Shown piece after piece: positions 1 to 10,949 of a stretch of DNA of 64,000 nt. Numbering within the stretch: the first letter of the stretch is position 1; every line of letters begins with the position of its first letter. The stretch is from Lichina pygmaea. Its lineage: Eukaryota; Ascomycota; Lichinomycetes; Lichinales; Lichinaceae. The DNA is taken from NCBI GenBank assembly GCA_963422465.1, contig OY730170.1:3448379-3512378 (forward strand). The letters are read 5' to 3'. A program made the translations under genes and the position numbers. The notes under the pieces are model-generated. The model saw only the letters and a list, made by a program, of their open reading frames with translations, made no database searches and was not told where the DNA came from.

Positions 1-1985
1 TTTGACTTTCCAACCACGGAAGACCTAATATAACTTCATGTGGTATCTGGACCAAGTCGAATTCTTCTGATCCGATTGTCGTACCGTCGACACACAGTCG
101 TAGGTTCTTGGTCTCCTTCGTCACTCGTCCTTGGTCGTTGGAGAGTGGTGTCCCGTCCACTACCGTTAGTTGGTATGGATTCCTCTTTTCCTGAGTCGGG
201 ATCTTGTGCTTCCTGGCGAAACTTTCTGACATGAAGTTGCCAGTAGCTCCAGAGTCGATCATGGCATTTGTCAGATGCCCGTTGACTCTCATCTTGATGC
301 GAAAATGCGGACTGCAGGCTGTCGCGTCAAGGCTCTGCTCGACCCCTTCTCTCCGGAGTGTTGTCTTGCCTGCTCTTCCGACTCCGGATTTGAAGAGCAC
401 TGCTAGTTTTTTGAACAACCAAGGCCCTGAGCCTGGCGTTCTGCCGCATGTCTTTCGCATTTTTCAGTGAAGCATAGCTCCCATGCGTCTTCTCCGCAAT
501 CATCGTGTTCTTTCCCTTGCTGGCTTAGCTGGTGCTTGATGCTCCAGGCTTTCTTGTGGTATTCTGGGCCAGGGAAGTGGTGCCTTCTCCTTTTCTCTAG
601 GAGATGTTCCTTGCAGTGGTGGTCCTCACATCCTTTCCAATAAGGACGTCTGCAGGCTGGTGTCGTAGCCTGGTGATAGTCCACTTGCGCTGCGATGTCT
701 CGGGGCTGTGAGATGCTGATGGTGTCGTCCACCCATCGCGTCACTCTTGCTTCGCCGTCCTCCGACAAGGTCGCATCCTGTCGTCGGAGTAGTGGTGTCT
801 CGGGAACTGGTGGCATGCCGGTTATGTCAATCTCGTAGTCTGTTGTGTCGAATTCGGAGATCAGGTCATCCTCCCAATGAACCTTATCGATCTGGTCTTG
901 GATTGTGTGCAGGTCCTCCAGTGACCTCTGCAGATCGTTCTCCAGTCTTTCGATGTGCTGTCTGAGATTGTCCTCCTGTCCGAGGAGTGTTGCTTCTGAC
1001 CGGTTCATGGGTAGCGTGCCTCTGGGAGCCCTCGGTGGCTCCTGAATGCCCTTGCCTTTCCAGGCACCGGTGGCATTCAACTGCTTACCCTTGCCTTCTT
1101 TCTTCTTCTTGCTTTGGCAGTTGGCTGCGAGGTGTCCTACCTTCTGGCAATTGTAACACTTCCGTGTTTCTTTCTTCTTTGTTGCCTGTGGTGTTGTTGC
1201 ATCGATCTCCATGGGTGTCAAGCTGTACTTGTCTTGTGCTGGCGCTGTCTTTTTGCCCCATGGCCTTGCATGCTTGCCTCGCTTCTCGAGTTCTCGTTCA
1301 AACTGTCGGTCGTCGATGCGTACCGCTGTGTCGATCATATCCTTGAGGTCGGTGGGTCGATCTCCTCGTGCGATGTCATCCTTGACTCGTTCCTTGAGAG
1401 CTTGGTAGAATAGTGCCGTCAAGGCACTGTCTCCCCATTGCGTCCTCACTGACAACTGTTGGAACTTCGCCGCGAAGTCTGATGCTGACCCTGTCTGCCG
1501 TAGTGCTTGGAGCTTTCGTTCCGCATCTCATTCTTCATCAATGACCCCGAAGGTCTTCTTCATCTGGGTCTTGAAGGTAGAGAATCTCCCAATGATCTGC
1601 CGTGTCGTGGTCTCCATGCTAGAGGGATCTTCCTTGTTGTCGAGGAAGTCTCGTAGGTAGACATTAAACCAGGCAAATGTCGGTCCGTCCAGGTAGGAAG
1701 CTGCGAACAGCACCTTCTCCTGTTCTGTAGGGAATTGTGCGGCGTTGAATCCGTAGTAAAGCTCAAGCTGAGAGAAGAATAATTCCAATCCCCCTCGTGA
1801 TCCATCGTACCTCTTCGGCATACCTACCTTCAACGGCTTTGGAGGTAAGGTGAGGGTGGTAGGGACAGGTGGTTCCTGGGCTTGCGCCTGAGGCGCAGCC
1901 CGAGGTTGGCCTGCCTGCGAAGGGGTAGGGCTGCGTGGATCTGCCATCGTATTGAGCCGGTGTCCTATGTGTTAGAGGCTGAAAC

Positions 1986-2424
1986 TGTTAAAGGCCAGTC
2001 CACGTTCACACAGAATGTGGGTGGTCCTGTCTTCGACCGAGGAGGGCAGGGACTCAATAGATGAATAGCAAGTGGGGTAACTCTCTTGCTATTGTTGCTC
2101 GTAATGTGCGTTCAGCCTGGAGAGCTAATCCCTCCGGGCTCTTTGGGGGTCTTTATACAGATGCCCCAAGGGGGGGGGTCTCCTCGAGGGGTATCATCCT
2201 TTTGCGTGGACGAGCTCCTCGCTTAGCTCCTGCTCGTCCACCGGACAAGCTCCTCGCTTAGCTCCTGCTCGTCCACCGGACGAGCTCCTCGCTTAGCTCC
2301 TGCTCGTCCACCGGACGAGCTCCTCGCTTAGCTCTTGCTCGTCCACCGGATCGGTCGGATGTTGTTCCGCATGACTCACACCTCTCCCTCGCTTACCTGG
2401 GCTGTTCCGGCCTAGGCCTTAACA
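1986..2424 (-). repeat. 5' LTR of copy A (439 bp)
   Basis: The LTR begins TGTTAA and ends TTAACA on the plus strand (TG...CA ends). It matches the LTRs of G1. Four 35-bp tandem units lie at 2211-2350, in U3 upstream of a minus-strand TATAAA near 2152-2160. The opposite LTR lies outside the window. Confidence 0.92.
2211..2350. repeat. LTR minisatellite, 4 x 35 bp
   Basis: Four consecutive near-identical 35-bp units each contain CGAGCTCCTCGCTTAGCTC and end in CCACCGGA. The same array has 3 and 4 units in the two LTRs of G1 and 4 units in copy B. It sits in U3, just upstream of the LTR TATA box. Confidence 0.93.
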
Positions 2425-3212
2425 AATTGGTCATCAGTCTCCCACAGCTGAGCCTCAAGCTGCTTGCACTTAAGTTCCATCTTCTTCCATTCTGATTCTG
2501 AGAGATGAAGGTCACAGTGACAACCCTTCTCAACACACCGACAACAAAAAGATGATGCAGAGCTCACGACACACTTGGCGTGGTCGCGACAACAAGCACT
2601 GCATGCGATTTTTGATTCCTTGCCTATTTTGCCAATACAACAAGAAAGAAAACCACAACAACAAGTTCAAGTTGTCTGGCCTTGGTTCATGACAAAAGAG
2701 GAGTAGGAACAAAAAGGATCTGGGGACAGAACCCTTGGAGGGAGGGGATAGTGTTAAGGCCTAGGCCGGAACAGCCCAGGTAAGTGAGGGAGGAGTGTTA
2801 GTCATACAGAACAACATCCGACTGATCTGGTGGACGAGCAAGAGCTAAGTGAGGAGCTTGTCCGGTGGACAAGCAGAAGCTAAGCGAGGAGCTCGTCCAG
2901 TGGACAAGTAGGAGCTAAGCGAGAAGCTTGTCCGGTGGACAAGCAGGAGCTAAGCGAGGAGCTTGTCCACGCAAAAGGATGATACCCCCCGAGAAGACCC
3001 CCCCCCCTCGGGGCATCTGTATAAAGACCCCCCAAAGAGCCCGGAGGGATTAGCTCTCCAGGCTGAACACAACACGCACACATCATACTGAGACAATAGT
3101 ACAGAGAGAGTTACTTATCTGTCTATTTCTCTATCGAGTCCCTGTCTAGAATCCGCTCTGCGAAGCAACAGACTGTACCGGTTTCTGTGTGAACCCAGCC
3201 CGGCCTTTAACA
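2425..3212 (+). mobile_element. Ty3/gypsy copy B, 3' remnant in opposite orientation to A
   Basis: This fossil belongs to the A/G1 family and has its sense strand on plus. It keeps a remnant of the antisense accessory ORF region (about 2425-2712, minus strand, matching 45720-45960 of G1), a purine-rich tract just before the LTR (2737-2751), and the 3' LTR at 2752-3212. Its 5' part was displaced by the insertion of A and lies outside the window. It is broken and more diverged than A or G1, so it is probably older. It is inserted in LINE copy C: the sequence resumes at 3213 at the point matching 42900 of LINE1. Confidence 0.85.
2752..3212 (+). repeat. 3' LTR of copy B (461 bp)
   Basis: It starts TGTTAAGG after a polypurine tract and ends TTTAACA before LINE sequence. 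A four-unit 35-bp array lies at 2826-2965 in inverted orientation to that of copy A, followed by TATAAAGA near 3020. The R/U5 part is the most diverged from G1. Confidence 0.85.
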
Positions 3213-4280
3213 GGGCTGCAAGACATGGAATAGTCTTCTCTCCTGAGAAATATGAAATACTTCATTTTTCCAGAAGAAGATCAGACAATCTTCAGCTTAA
3301 GCTCAGACTGGGGAATGTGATTCTAAGACCAAAAGAAGAAGTGTGAGTATTAGGAGTGTACCTGGATGCAAAACTCCACTGGCATAAGCACCAGAGAATT
3401 ATTCTTCAAAAAGCTCAGAAGGCACTTTCCTCTCTTTCTAGAACTTCATATTCTACTTGGGGTTTCCCAGTCCTCACATCATGTCTTGTGTACACTGCAA
3501 TACTCAGATCTTTACTGAGATATGCTGTGGGGATCTGGTTCAATCCTCTAAGAAAATCTTCTAATATCTCTTCTCTTAGCACATTCCAGAACAAATGCCT
3601 GAGACTTATTGGAGGTGCCTTCAAAGCCACTCCATCTTTCTTATTAGAGATTCAAAGAAAGAACTACAGAAACTCTTTGTTAAAGAGTGGGAAAACCAAT
3701 GGGAGGAGAAGAAAAGAAGAAGCTACTCTGGGTGGCAGGTGTTTTGTCAAAAGCCTCACCACAACAACCTGAAGCTCTACAAAAAGCTACAGAAAGCTGA
3801 GGCAAGTCTACTACTACAAACCAGAACTGGGAGGATTGGCCTGGCAAGTTTTCTATTCAGAGCTGGAGTTCCAGATTTTCCTACCCCTTTATGTGTCTGT
3901 GGTCAAGCGGAAGAGACAGTGAAACATATCACCTCTTCATGCTCTCTTTATTCAAGTCAAAGACAGTAAGCTCCTTTTAATTCTCAAGATTTCACTTCTA
4001 TTATTTCAAACCCAGAGCTTCTACAGAAGTTTCTATACTGGTTCATGTCTTTGAAAAGACTGAACCAGTTTAATCTAGCTTTCAAACTCCACTATTCACA
4101 CTCTAATATCTAGAAGTCTTCTTTCTACCAGTCACTACAAGATTTCCTTTTGCTACATCCTCTAGTCACCCCCAGTCCTCAGTTTTTATTCCTCTAAAGG
4201 TTTTCTGAAGAAAATCACTCTTAGCTAGAAGATCTGCATGGCTGAAAAGCTACTATCAGTGTAAGAATCAAAAAAAAAAA
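3213..4280 (+). mobile_element. Tad1-like LINE copy C, 3' part
   Basis: This is the 3' portion of a LINE of the same family as LINE1 (38886-44196), from the region after the FADD motif to the oligo-A tail at 4270-4280. It encodes the thumb region and the C-terminal knuckle (CVCGQAEETVKHITSSC). Compared with LINE1 it lacks about 230 bp near position 3650 and has several frame breaks, so it is a dead copy. Its 5' part is separated by copies B and A and lies left of the window. Confidence 0.88.
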
Positions 4281-5645
4281 GATGGTTGTTAGGCACAGAC
4301 AAGACAAGAAAGAACATCCGAAAGGCATCAGCTTGCCTCAGATACGTACGTACGGGAGTACGCACAGCATGTCGTTCCAGAGGCTCGTGTTCCCAAACGC
4401 TGTTCTGCTTCTGAGCTGACATTGCCATCTCCGGTGTTGACCAAAGACACTCGCACCGCGTGACGTCAATCTCAGCGACGATGCGTCTCATTGGGATCAG
4501 AAGGCAGGCCGACGAAGATGCGCCTGTAGTCGTAGGGAAGAACGTCTTCACCGTCTGGACCAATGTCGGCTAGGCTGGGCATCTATTTGTGCCCGAGACC
4601 ATCCCAGGCGAGGCGATCCGTCGGATTCCCCATCATCTGACGACGGCTTTGGAGCTCGCTCGACGAGCTGGATCGATGTTGGTCGCGTAGGCCGCCATGT
4701 CGAACCGCTTCCCCGATGCCGTGGCGTCTCTGAGCGTCGATCATGTTATCCGCCAGATACCTGAACACGACCAAGTTGGACCCGAAGCACGAGCGATTCC
4801 CAGCCTTGTAGTCTGCCCCGGATACACTGTCGTTTGTTGGTCGCGGTGCCAGCCGCGGCTACCACAGCTTAGAACAATGGGCCGACTGCAGAGCTGTCCC
4901 GGCTGGATCTGCCCAGACCTGATCCTCATGTCCGGTTCCTGGAATGGTGTCTGGGACGTGGTCGTGCACGAGCTCGCACTCTGAGATGTGTAGATGCACG
5001 GCCAGCCCCAGCTCCCTCGGCCGTAAAACTCACGCGCTGCTGCACCGAGACAACGCAAACATCATCCCCCTCTGCGAGAACCTCCGGCTTCAGGTCAGGG
5101 CCACGGTGAGATTCAAGCGTCTCATCCGAGGGCAAGGTCGCCATAACCACGTGGTAGTGGGGCCAGACAACAGGCAGTGGCCGCAAAACAGGACTGATGA
5201 ACACCTTGAAGGAATGATGCACCATCAGGAGACCTCCCAGGTGATTCTCGAAGAGCTGCAGATTCTGCTGAGCTTGGTGAGAAGTTTCGTGAAGGTGGGC
5301 AACATAGTGCCATTCTGACGATATCGCGTCCTGAAAGCCTCCAATCCCGAATCTGTGTCCCAGAGCCAGGTCGTCGGATGATTGAATCTTCTTGTGTTTA
5401 AATCTCTTCCGTTGACCGTCTCTGCCGTGAGTAACAATCCTTCATGGTGGGTGGTGGCTCGCCGATAGCCACTCAACGACAACCTTTGGTATGACCAACT
5501 TCATCCTCTTGACCGGGGACTCGACAGGGAGTCGCCCGAGGATCCGAAGGGGGAGGCCGAAGCAGCCTCTCCCTGAGCCACGCTAAATTGTCGTATGTGA
5601 CTAGATTGCAGAGTTAGTCTTCTCGTCGCTCGCTGGGACCGTAGA
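4281..5645. other. Unassigned region, possibly decayed gene
   Basis: GC-rich sequence resembling host DNA rather than the transposons. Short open stretches occur on both strands (for example minus 5482-5225, 5225-4926 and 4563-4225), but none makes a coherent protein I recognise and they change frame repeatedly. It may be the remains of a gene; I cannot name a family. Confidence 0.35.
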
Positions 5646-5647
5646 TA

Positions 5648-5877
5648 CAGTGGGTCGACACAAGTTTGAACAAGCCGGTTCCTGCTTACAAACCTGATAC
5701 GGTACCGTAGTCATAGGTAGTAATAATTCTGTGTGTACGGAGTACTTCCCATACAATTGTTGTCATATCAATAGGGGTAAAAGAGGCAATGAGTATGGAA
5801 CCTATGTTAGTCTGTACGAGTAGTGGAAGTAAGTCAAGTTTGTATGGGGGCCTGTTCAAACTTGTGTCGCGACACTG
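5648..5877. mobile_element. MITE-like element with Tc1/mariner-type termini (230 bp)
   Basis: The two ends are imperfect inverted repeats of about 29 bp. The left end reads CAGTGGGTCGACACAAGTTT and continues as GAACAAGCC. The right end, read on the minus strand, is CAGTGTCGCGACACAAGTTT and continues as GAACAGGCC. TA dinucleotides flank both ends (5646-5647 and 5878-5879), as expected for Tc1/mariner/pogo integration, and the CAGTG terminus is common in that superfamily. There is no transposase frame, so it would be non-autonomous. Confidence 0.75.
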
Positions 5878-5879
5878 TA

Positions 5880-6820
5880 GATAGACCAATCTAGACTCCT
5901 TCCCCGGCCGGACGCAGGTTATCACAGCCCAGCTGGTACCCTCTGTGAACTTTCGTCGGGCTTTATGTGGCTGACGATATCGTCGGCCATGAGCCTGATC
6001 AGCTGTCAGCTCGGTTCTCGAAAGGTGGCATCGTCATCATCGCCGAGACCACGGATTGGAAGGATCTGGGATGCTTACGAGAGGGCACGGGCTCACGCTT
6101 CTGAAAGGGAAACCTTAGCTCCGTACGAGCCCGGACCACTATTCCCTGGTGAAGACTATGGTACACTCAGAAATCTGGTGCGGCGAGAAGCGGACAATAT
6201 CCACTGGCACGTTCGACAGACCATCATGAACACTGCAACAAGCTTGAGGGGAATATAGAAGTTATTCCAAGAGACACGGCCGGCCAGCGAGTATCCCAAT
6301 CCATTGCCATTGGGATACATTGCTCTGGGCCAATGGAGAGCAATGGTGAAAGGTTGAAGGGGAGCAAAAGCATTTTCCGAGTACATGGCGTCAGTGTCTC
6401 TGCATCATGCGTAGCATGCCATGAGTTGACTAGGACACTTGGATGGAACAGCGTCGACAGAAGCGTACCAATAGATGAAGAGTGTCAACAGGCTTGTTCA
6501 GAAACGACAACGTCCTTGATTTCAGATCGTGGAGAGGCTGTCTCGGTCCCAAGTGTCCTGGAAGGATGCATCTGATCCCGTGGTCTAACTGCACTTGGTG
6601 ATAGCTCAATCAACTTCACTCTTGGGCCGAGACGCGTAGCATACCAGTTATTCACTGGTACCTCATACGGTACGTACGAACAGGAACCTGGATGGCATCA
6701 TGAGAAGCAGCATTACAACGATGGTCGTTCACCTTCACATGCTGTCCTTCTTCCTACTGTCATCTGTGGTAACACTCAGGTCTCGATTCTCATGACATCA
6801 GCCTCGTCAGATGACGCTGG
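5880..6820. other. Unassigned region
   Basis: Contains an open stretch at 5965-6258 (plus, 97 codons) and one at 6333-6575, neither of which resembles a family I know. Frame changes and stops are frequent. No reliable gene call. Confidence 0.3.
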
Positions 6821-7543
6821 CTTAAATTATGCCCGCGTCCTCTTCACATGGGTGTGGATATAAAACCGACCAGCTCAACTTGCGATGTCCGACGGTCGTG
6901 TGGCAGCTGACAGCCTGACGCGTGTTCGGAACAACTCGGACGGAAGGGCTCCCGCCTGGAACTTCCCGGACGCCAAAGGAGCGTCGCCGGCCGGAACTTT
7001 TCGGGCTCGGCTCATGCAGGTGCACGAGCTTCTGTTGGGTGACGGTAAGACAGTGGGCGCTGCGTGAAAACTTCAAGCCGTCGGCTAAAACGGTTGCCGA
7101 CTTCACGATGGAGAGAGATGACTGACTCGGCCAGAAGTTGCGGGGAGGAGAAGCGAGGCCGAGGGAAAGGCAGACGGCGCCAGACTTGTGACGGAGAAGG
7201 CGCCGGATCGTGGCTTTGGACGCGGTGAGATGGGACAAAACCGGTGACCGGATCAAAAGACATGACCGGCCCGATACAAGCAAGGCACGACGTCGGCCAC
7301 AACGCGGCATTTCTTACACTCGTCCATCAAAAGATCACTTGCCTCTTTTTCTCTCTGTCTCTCTCACTCTCACTTTCACTCTCACAATCTCCTTGAAAAA
7401 CAGCCATCTCCCGCCCTAGAGAATTTTTCAAGCGTCCTCAGCCATAATCGATCCTAGTAGAGTCCATACCATCGAGACCATTAGCTACCGTACCGTCGTC
7501 GTCGTCGTCGTCTGCCCCGTTCCCATTAGACAGCCCAAGCACA
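6821..7543 (+). promoter_or_regulatory. PEPCK upstream region
   Basis: GC-rich upstream sequence of the carboxykinase gene. A CGG-N7-CGG motif lies at 6992-7004. A CT-rich stretch at 7329-7390, typical of fungal transcription start regions, and a CGT triplet run at about 7495-7512 precede the ATG at 7544, which has a favourable context (ACAATGGC). Confidence 0.5.
6992..7004. promoter_or_regulatory. CGG-N7-CGG site (candidate AcuK/AcuM-type element)
   Basis: CGGAACTTTTCGG is an exact CGG-N7-CGG, the complement of CCG-N7-CCG. As I recall, that motif is bound by the gluconeogenic Zn2Cys6 regulators AcuK/AcuM of Aspergillus. It lies about 540 bp upstream of the PEPCK start. Such a motif occurs by chance fairly often in GC-rich DNA, so this is only a candidate. 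Confidence 0.35.
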
Positions 7544-7928
7544 ATGGCTCCAGGGATCATTGACCGCACCTTGCCGCCGCCGGAGCGCAACGGCTCCCCG
7601 GGTCCGGTCTCCTTCGAGTCCGCTCGTCAGCAGGTGCTTCGGGGCAACTCCAACTACCACTCGACCTCCCTACGCAACTTCACCAAGGGCACGTCCGTGA
7701 ACAAGACGACGCTGCACCCGGCAGGTGTCCAGTGAGCTCGATCTATTCCTTCCTTCTTCCCCTGCCGAAAGACTTATCGCTGAGGACTGACTACGGCGTC
7801 CGCGTCAGGCCTCTCCATGACATCCGGGAGCACACCGAGATCGAAGAGGAGCTGCATGATAAAGCGAACATCGACTACGATCGGGTCGCCATCGTGAGTA
7901 GCATCTCGAGGGGACGACGGCCCAGTCT

Positions 7929-7959
<31 letters not shown>

Positions 7960-10429
7960 TTGCTTCCACCGGCCCGGCCTCCCCGCTGAACGATGGCAAC
8001 GCGAGCACTTCTAGATTCCGAACCCGTCGGTGGCCTCCCTGTACGAGGATGCCCTGGTCTTCGAGACCGGTTCGGCCATCACCTCGACCGGCGCCCTCAC
8101 GGCCTACTCGGGGAAGAAGACTGGCCGGTCGCCGCAGGACAAGCGCATCGTGAAGGAGGATGGCTCGTCGAAGAGCGTCTGGTGGGGTCCCGTAAACAAG
8201 CCCATGACGCCCGAGGTCAGTGTCCGGCCGACCAGCCGGACGGTTCCCGCAGCAGCAATCGTTTGGCTGTTGCTCTCCCCCAGTTTACGTCTCGGTCCCC
8301 CCCTCCTCCCCCTTTCAAAAAAACCCAAGCTCGCGTGGGAGATGCGGTCACGTGCTCCTGCATCCGGCCCCGCATTCCACTTCCCCGGGCACGCCCTGCA
8401 TCCTTAGCTCCTCGTGTAATTGCAACACGGTAGCTGACAACTAGCCGTCGTCTAGGTGTGGCGCATCAACCGCGAGCGCGCCATCGACTACCTTAACACT
8501 CGCAACCGCATCTACGTGGTTGATGGATACGCCGGCTGGGACGAGCGCTACCGGATTAGCGTTCGCGTCGTCTGCGCCCGCGCCTACCATGCCCTCTTCA
8601 TGCGCAACATGCTCATCCGGCCGAGCCGCAAGGACCTCGAGCACTTCCACCCGGACTATGTCATCTACAACGCCGGCTCCTTCCCGGCCAACCGCTACAC
8701 CTTCGGCATGACCTCGGCCACGTCCGTCGCCATCAACTTCGCCGACAAGGAGATGGTCATCCTCGGCACCGAGTACGCCGGCGAGATGAAGAAGGGCGTC
8801 TTCACCGTGCTCTTCTACGAGATGCCCGTCAAGCACGACGTCCTCACCCTGCACTCGTCCGCCAACGAAGGCGAGACCGGCGACGTGACCCTCTTCTTCG
8901 GTCTGTCCGGCACCGGCAAGACTACGCTGTCGGCCGACCCGAAGCGGAGGCTGATCGGCGACGACGAGCACTGCTGGAGCGAGCAGGGCGTCTTCAACAT
9001 CGAGGGCGGCGTACGTCCCATTCCCCGAGCCACGGCGCGGACCGTTCTCGTTGCTGACGCCGCGACATTCCCAAGTGCTACGCCAAGTGCATCGGCCTTA
9101 CCGAGGAGAAGGAGCCCGACATCTACGGCGCCATCCGATTCGGCGCCGTGCTCGAGAACGTCGTCTTCGACCCCGTGACCCGAGTCGTCGATTACGAGGA
9201 CAAGACCTTGACCGAGAACACTCGCTGGTAGGTGGACCCCTCTCCCTCGGATCTTCCGCCTCCCGTGCTGACGCTCTACCCCGGCAGCGCCTACCCGATC
9301 GAACATATCGACAATGCCAAGATCCCGTGCCTCAGCACCAGCCATCCGAAGAACATCATCCTGCTGACATGCGACGCCCGCGGCGTGCTGCCGCCCATCT
9401 CGAAGCTGACGCTGGAGCAGACGATGTTCCACTTCATCTCGGGCTACACCTCGAAGATGGCCGGCACCGAGGACGGCGTGACCGAGCCGCAGGCGACCTT
9501 CTCGTCGTGCTTTGCCCAGCCGTTCCTGGCTCTGCATCCGATGCGCTACGCCCGCATGTTGGCCGACAAGATGTCGCGCCATAACGCCGATGCCTGGCTG
9601 CTCAACACCGGCTGGGTCGGCGCTGGAGTCACCAAGGGTGGCAAGCGTTGCTCGTGCGTGGCCTCCACCCCTATCTTTATCTCTTGGCCTCCCTCCACGC
9701 TCCAGCATCTCTTCAGACCGCCGTCATTGACGTCTCCGAACGGCGCACAGGCTCAAGTACACCCGCGCCATCCTCGACGCCATTCACTCGGGGGAGTTGG
9801 CCGAGGCCGAGTACGAGACGTACGGGACCTTCAACCTCCACGTGCCAACGTCGGCCAACGGCGTCCCGTCCGAGCTCCTAAACCCGGCCAGATCCTGGAC
9901 CGCCGGTCTCGAGGACTTCAAGGGCGAGGTCAACAAGCTCGCCACGCTCTTCGTCGAGAACTTCAAGAAGTACGAGGATGAAGCTACACCGGACGTCGTC
10001 GGCGCGGGTTCGTACCGTTCCAAGTAGTCCCGCTCTTGAACGTCTTCCGGTCCCCTTGCTTACCTGCTCGCAGCTCCGGTTGTCGAATCCGCAAAGCCCG
10101 TCTCGAACGAGGCGCAAACGGAACCCACGTCCGGTGGAGTGCAGACGGAGGCCCTTTCTGGCGGACCACCATCGGGCCCGGCATCCAACGATGCGCAGCC
10201 CGGATCTGCAAACGATGGACCTCGTGTAGACCCCGTTTCCGGCAAGGCGCAGACGGAAGGTGCAATTGACGGACCACGATCCGATCCGGCCTCCAACGAC
10301 GCCCCCGAGCAAGTGATACCCAACCGAGCACAGCTGGACCAGGTTCCCGCTGAGACGCTCAAGGAGTCTGCTGCCAATGGTGGACAGACTGAATCTGTCA
10401 ACGAAGCAGGCAAGGAAAAGTCTGGTTAG
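7544..10429 (+). CDS. acuF: Phosphoenolpyruvate carboxykinase (ATP)
   Basis: Converts oxaloacetate plus ATP to phosphoenolpyruvate, the committing step of gluconeogenesis in the cytosol. Inferred exons: 7544-7731, 7809-7893, 8015-8215, 8456-9010, 9076-9227, 9288-9653, 9751-10007 and 10074-10429. They sum to 2160 nt (719 aa) in one frame. Diagnostic motifs are the kinase-1 loop [13 protein letters not shown], the metal-binding [23 protein letters not shown] and [16 protein letters not shown]. If the last intron is retained, translation stops at 10027 (607 aa, ending SYRSK), close to the usual length. If spliced, the protein gains about 118 hydrophilic residues rich in Q, T, E, S, G and P with repeated PASNDA and QTE blocks. 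The catalytic core is intact. The identity is certain; the C-terminus is not. Confidence 0.95.
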
Positions 10430-10741
10430 TCAGGGACGGAACGCAGCAGCACATACTCTGGAAACGCGGTCAGGCTGTGATTGAACCGTTACCGTTGCAG
10501 AAGGCCCCATTTAGTCATTTTCGGAAGAGGTCCACAGGGTCAGAGATCGGCGTACAGTATGCCCGAATTTGCCTCAGGGTCTATATCTCAGAACCAAATG
10601 AACATGATCGACTTTTTATTTTGGCCTTGCTCTGTCAATCTCGCTCTCTATTTCTCTCCGCGCATGGAAAATTGGGATACTGATCGTAAAGAATGCGCCA
10701 GCTTCTTGGTTCAGTTACGTATGGTGGTGGGTGGGGTGGGT

Positions 10742-10763
10742 GGGGGGGGGGGGGGGGGGGGGG
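10742..10763 (+). repeat. Poly-G tract (22 G) with flanking GGTGGG runs
   Basis: An uninterrupted run of 22 G preceded by GGTGGTGGGTGGGGTGGG (from 10723). It lies between the end of PEPCK and the PAN2 start and could fold as a G-quadruplex. Homopolymer length is prone to sequencing error. Confidence 0.85.
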
Positions 10764-10949
10764 TTGGATCAGTGTTCACTAGTCTATCGCTAGTAAGCGC
10801 CAACTTCACTTGACGCACCACAGTATTTCACCTCGCTGTTAACGCCCCACTATAAAATCACTTCGTAGGCTTTCGTGTTACAAGTACGCCACTATGGACT
10901 CGCGTGATCTTCTGAATGCAAAGAGGGCACGTGAACGGTAGCCTCCGTG

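Larger units (their letters stand above)
1..2424 (-). mobile_element. Ty3/gypsy LTR retrotransposon copy A (partial, runs off the window)
   Basis: This is a fossil of the same family as element G1 (45222-51645); it aligns with G1 from about 49225 to 51645 at high identity. On the minus strand it holds the 5' LTR (1986-2424), gag (about 1947 down to 400) with a CCHC zinc knuckle (CYNCQKVGHLAANC), and the start of the protease region at the window edge. The rest lies outside the window. It is broken, with at least a few interruptions in gag. Its LTR end abuts the antisense-ORF region of copy B, so A inserted into B. Most differences from G1 are transitions at CpG sites. Confidence 0.9.

Noticed and set aside
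4944-5318. Plus-strand frame of 124 codons and overlapping minus-strand frames
   Set aside because: No frame is continuous with its neighbours or recognisable; left as unassigned.
8815-9708. Minus-strand frames opposite PEPCK (8815-9708, 8441-8971)
   Set aside because: Mirror frames of the conserved PEPCK exons; no family resemblance.
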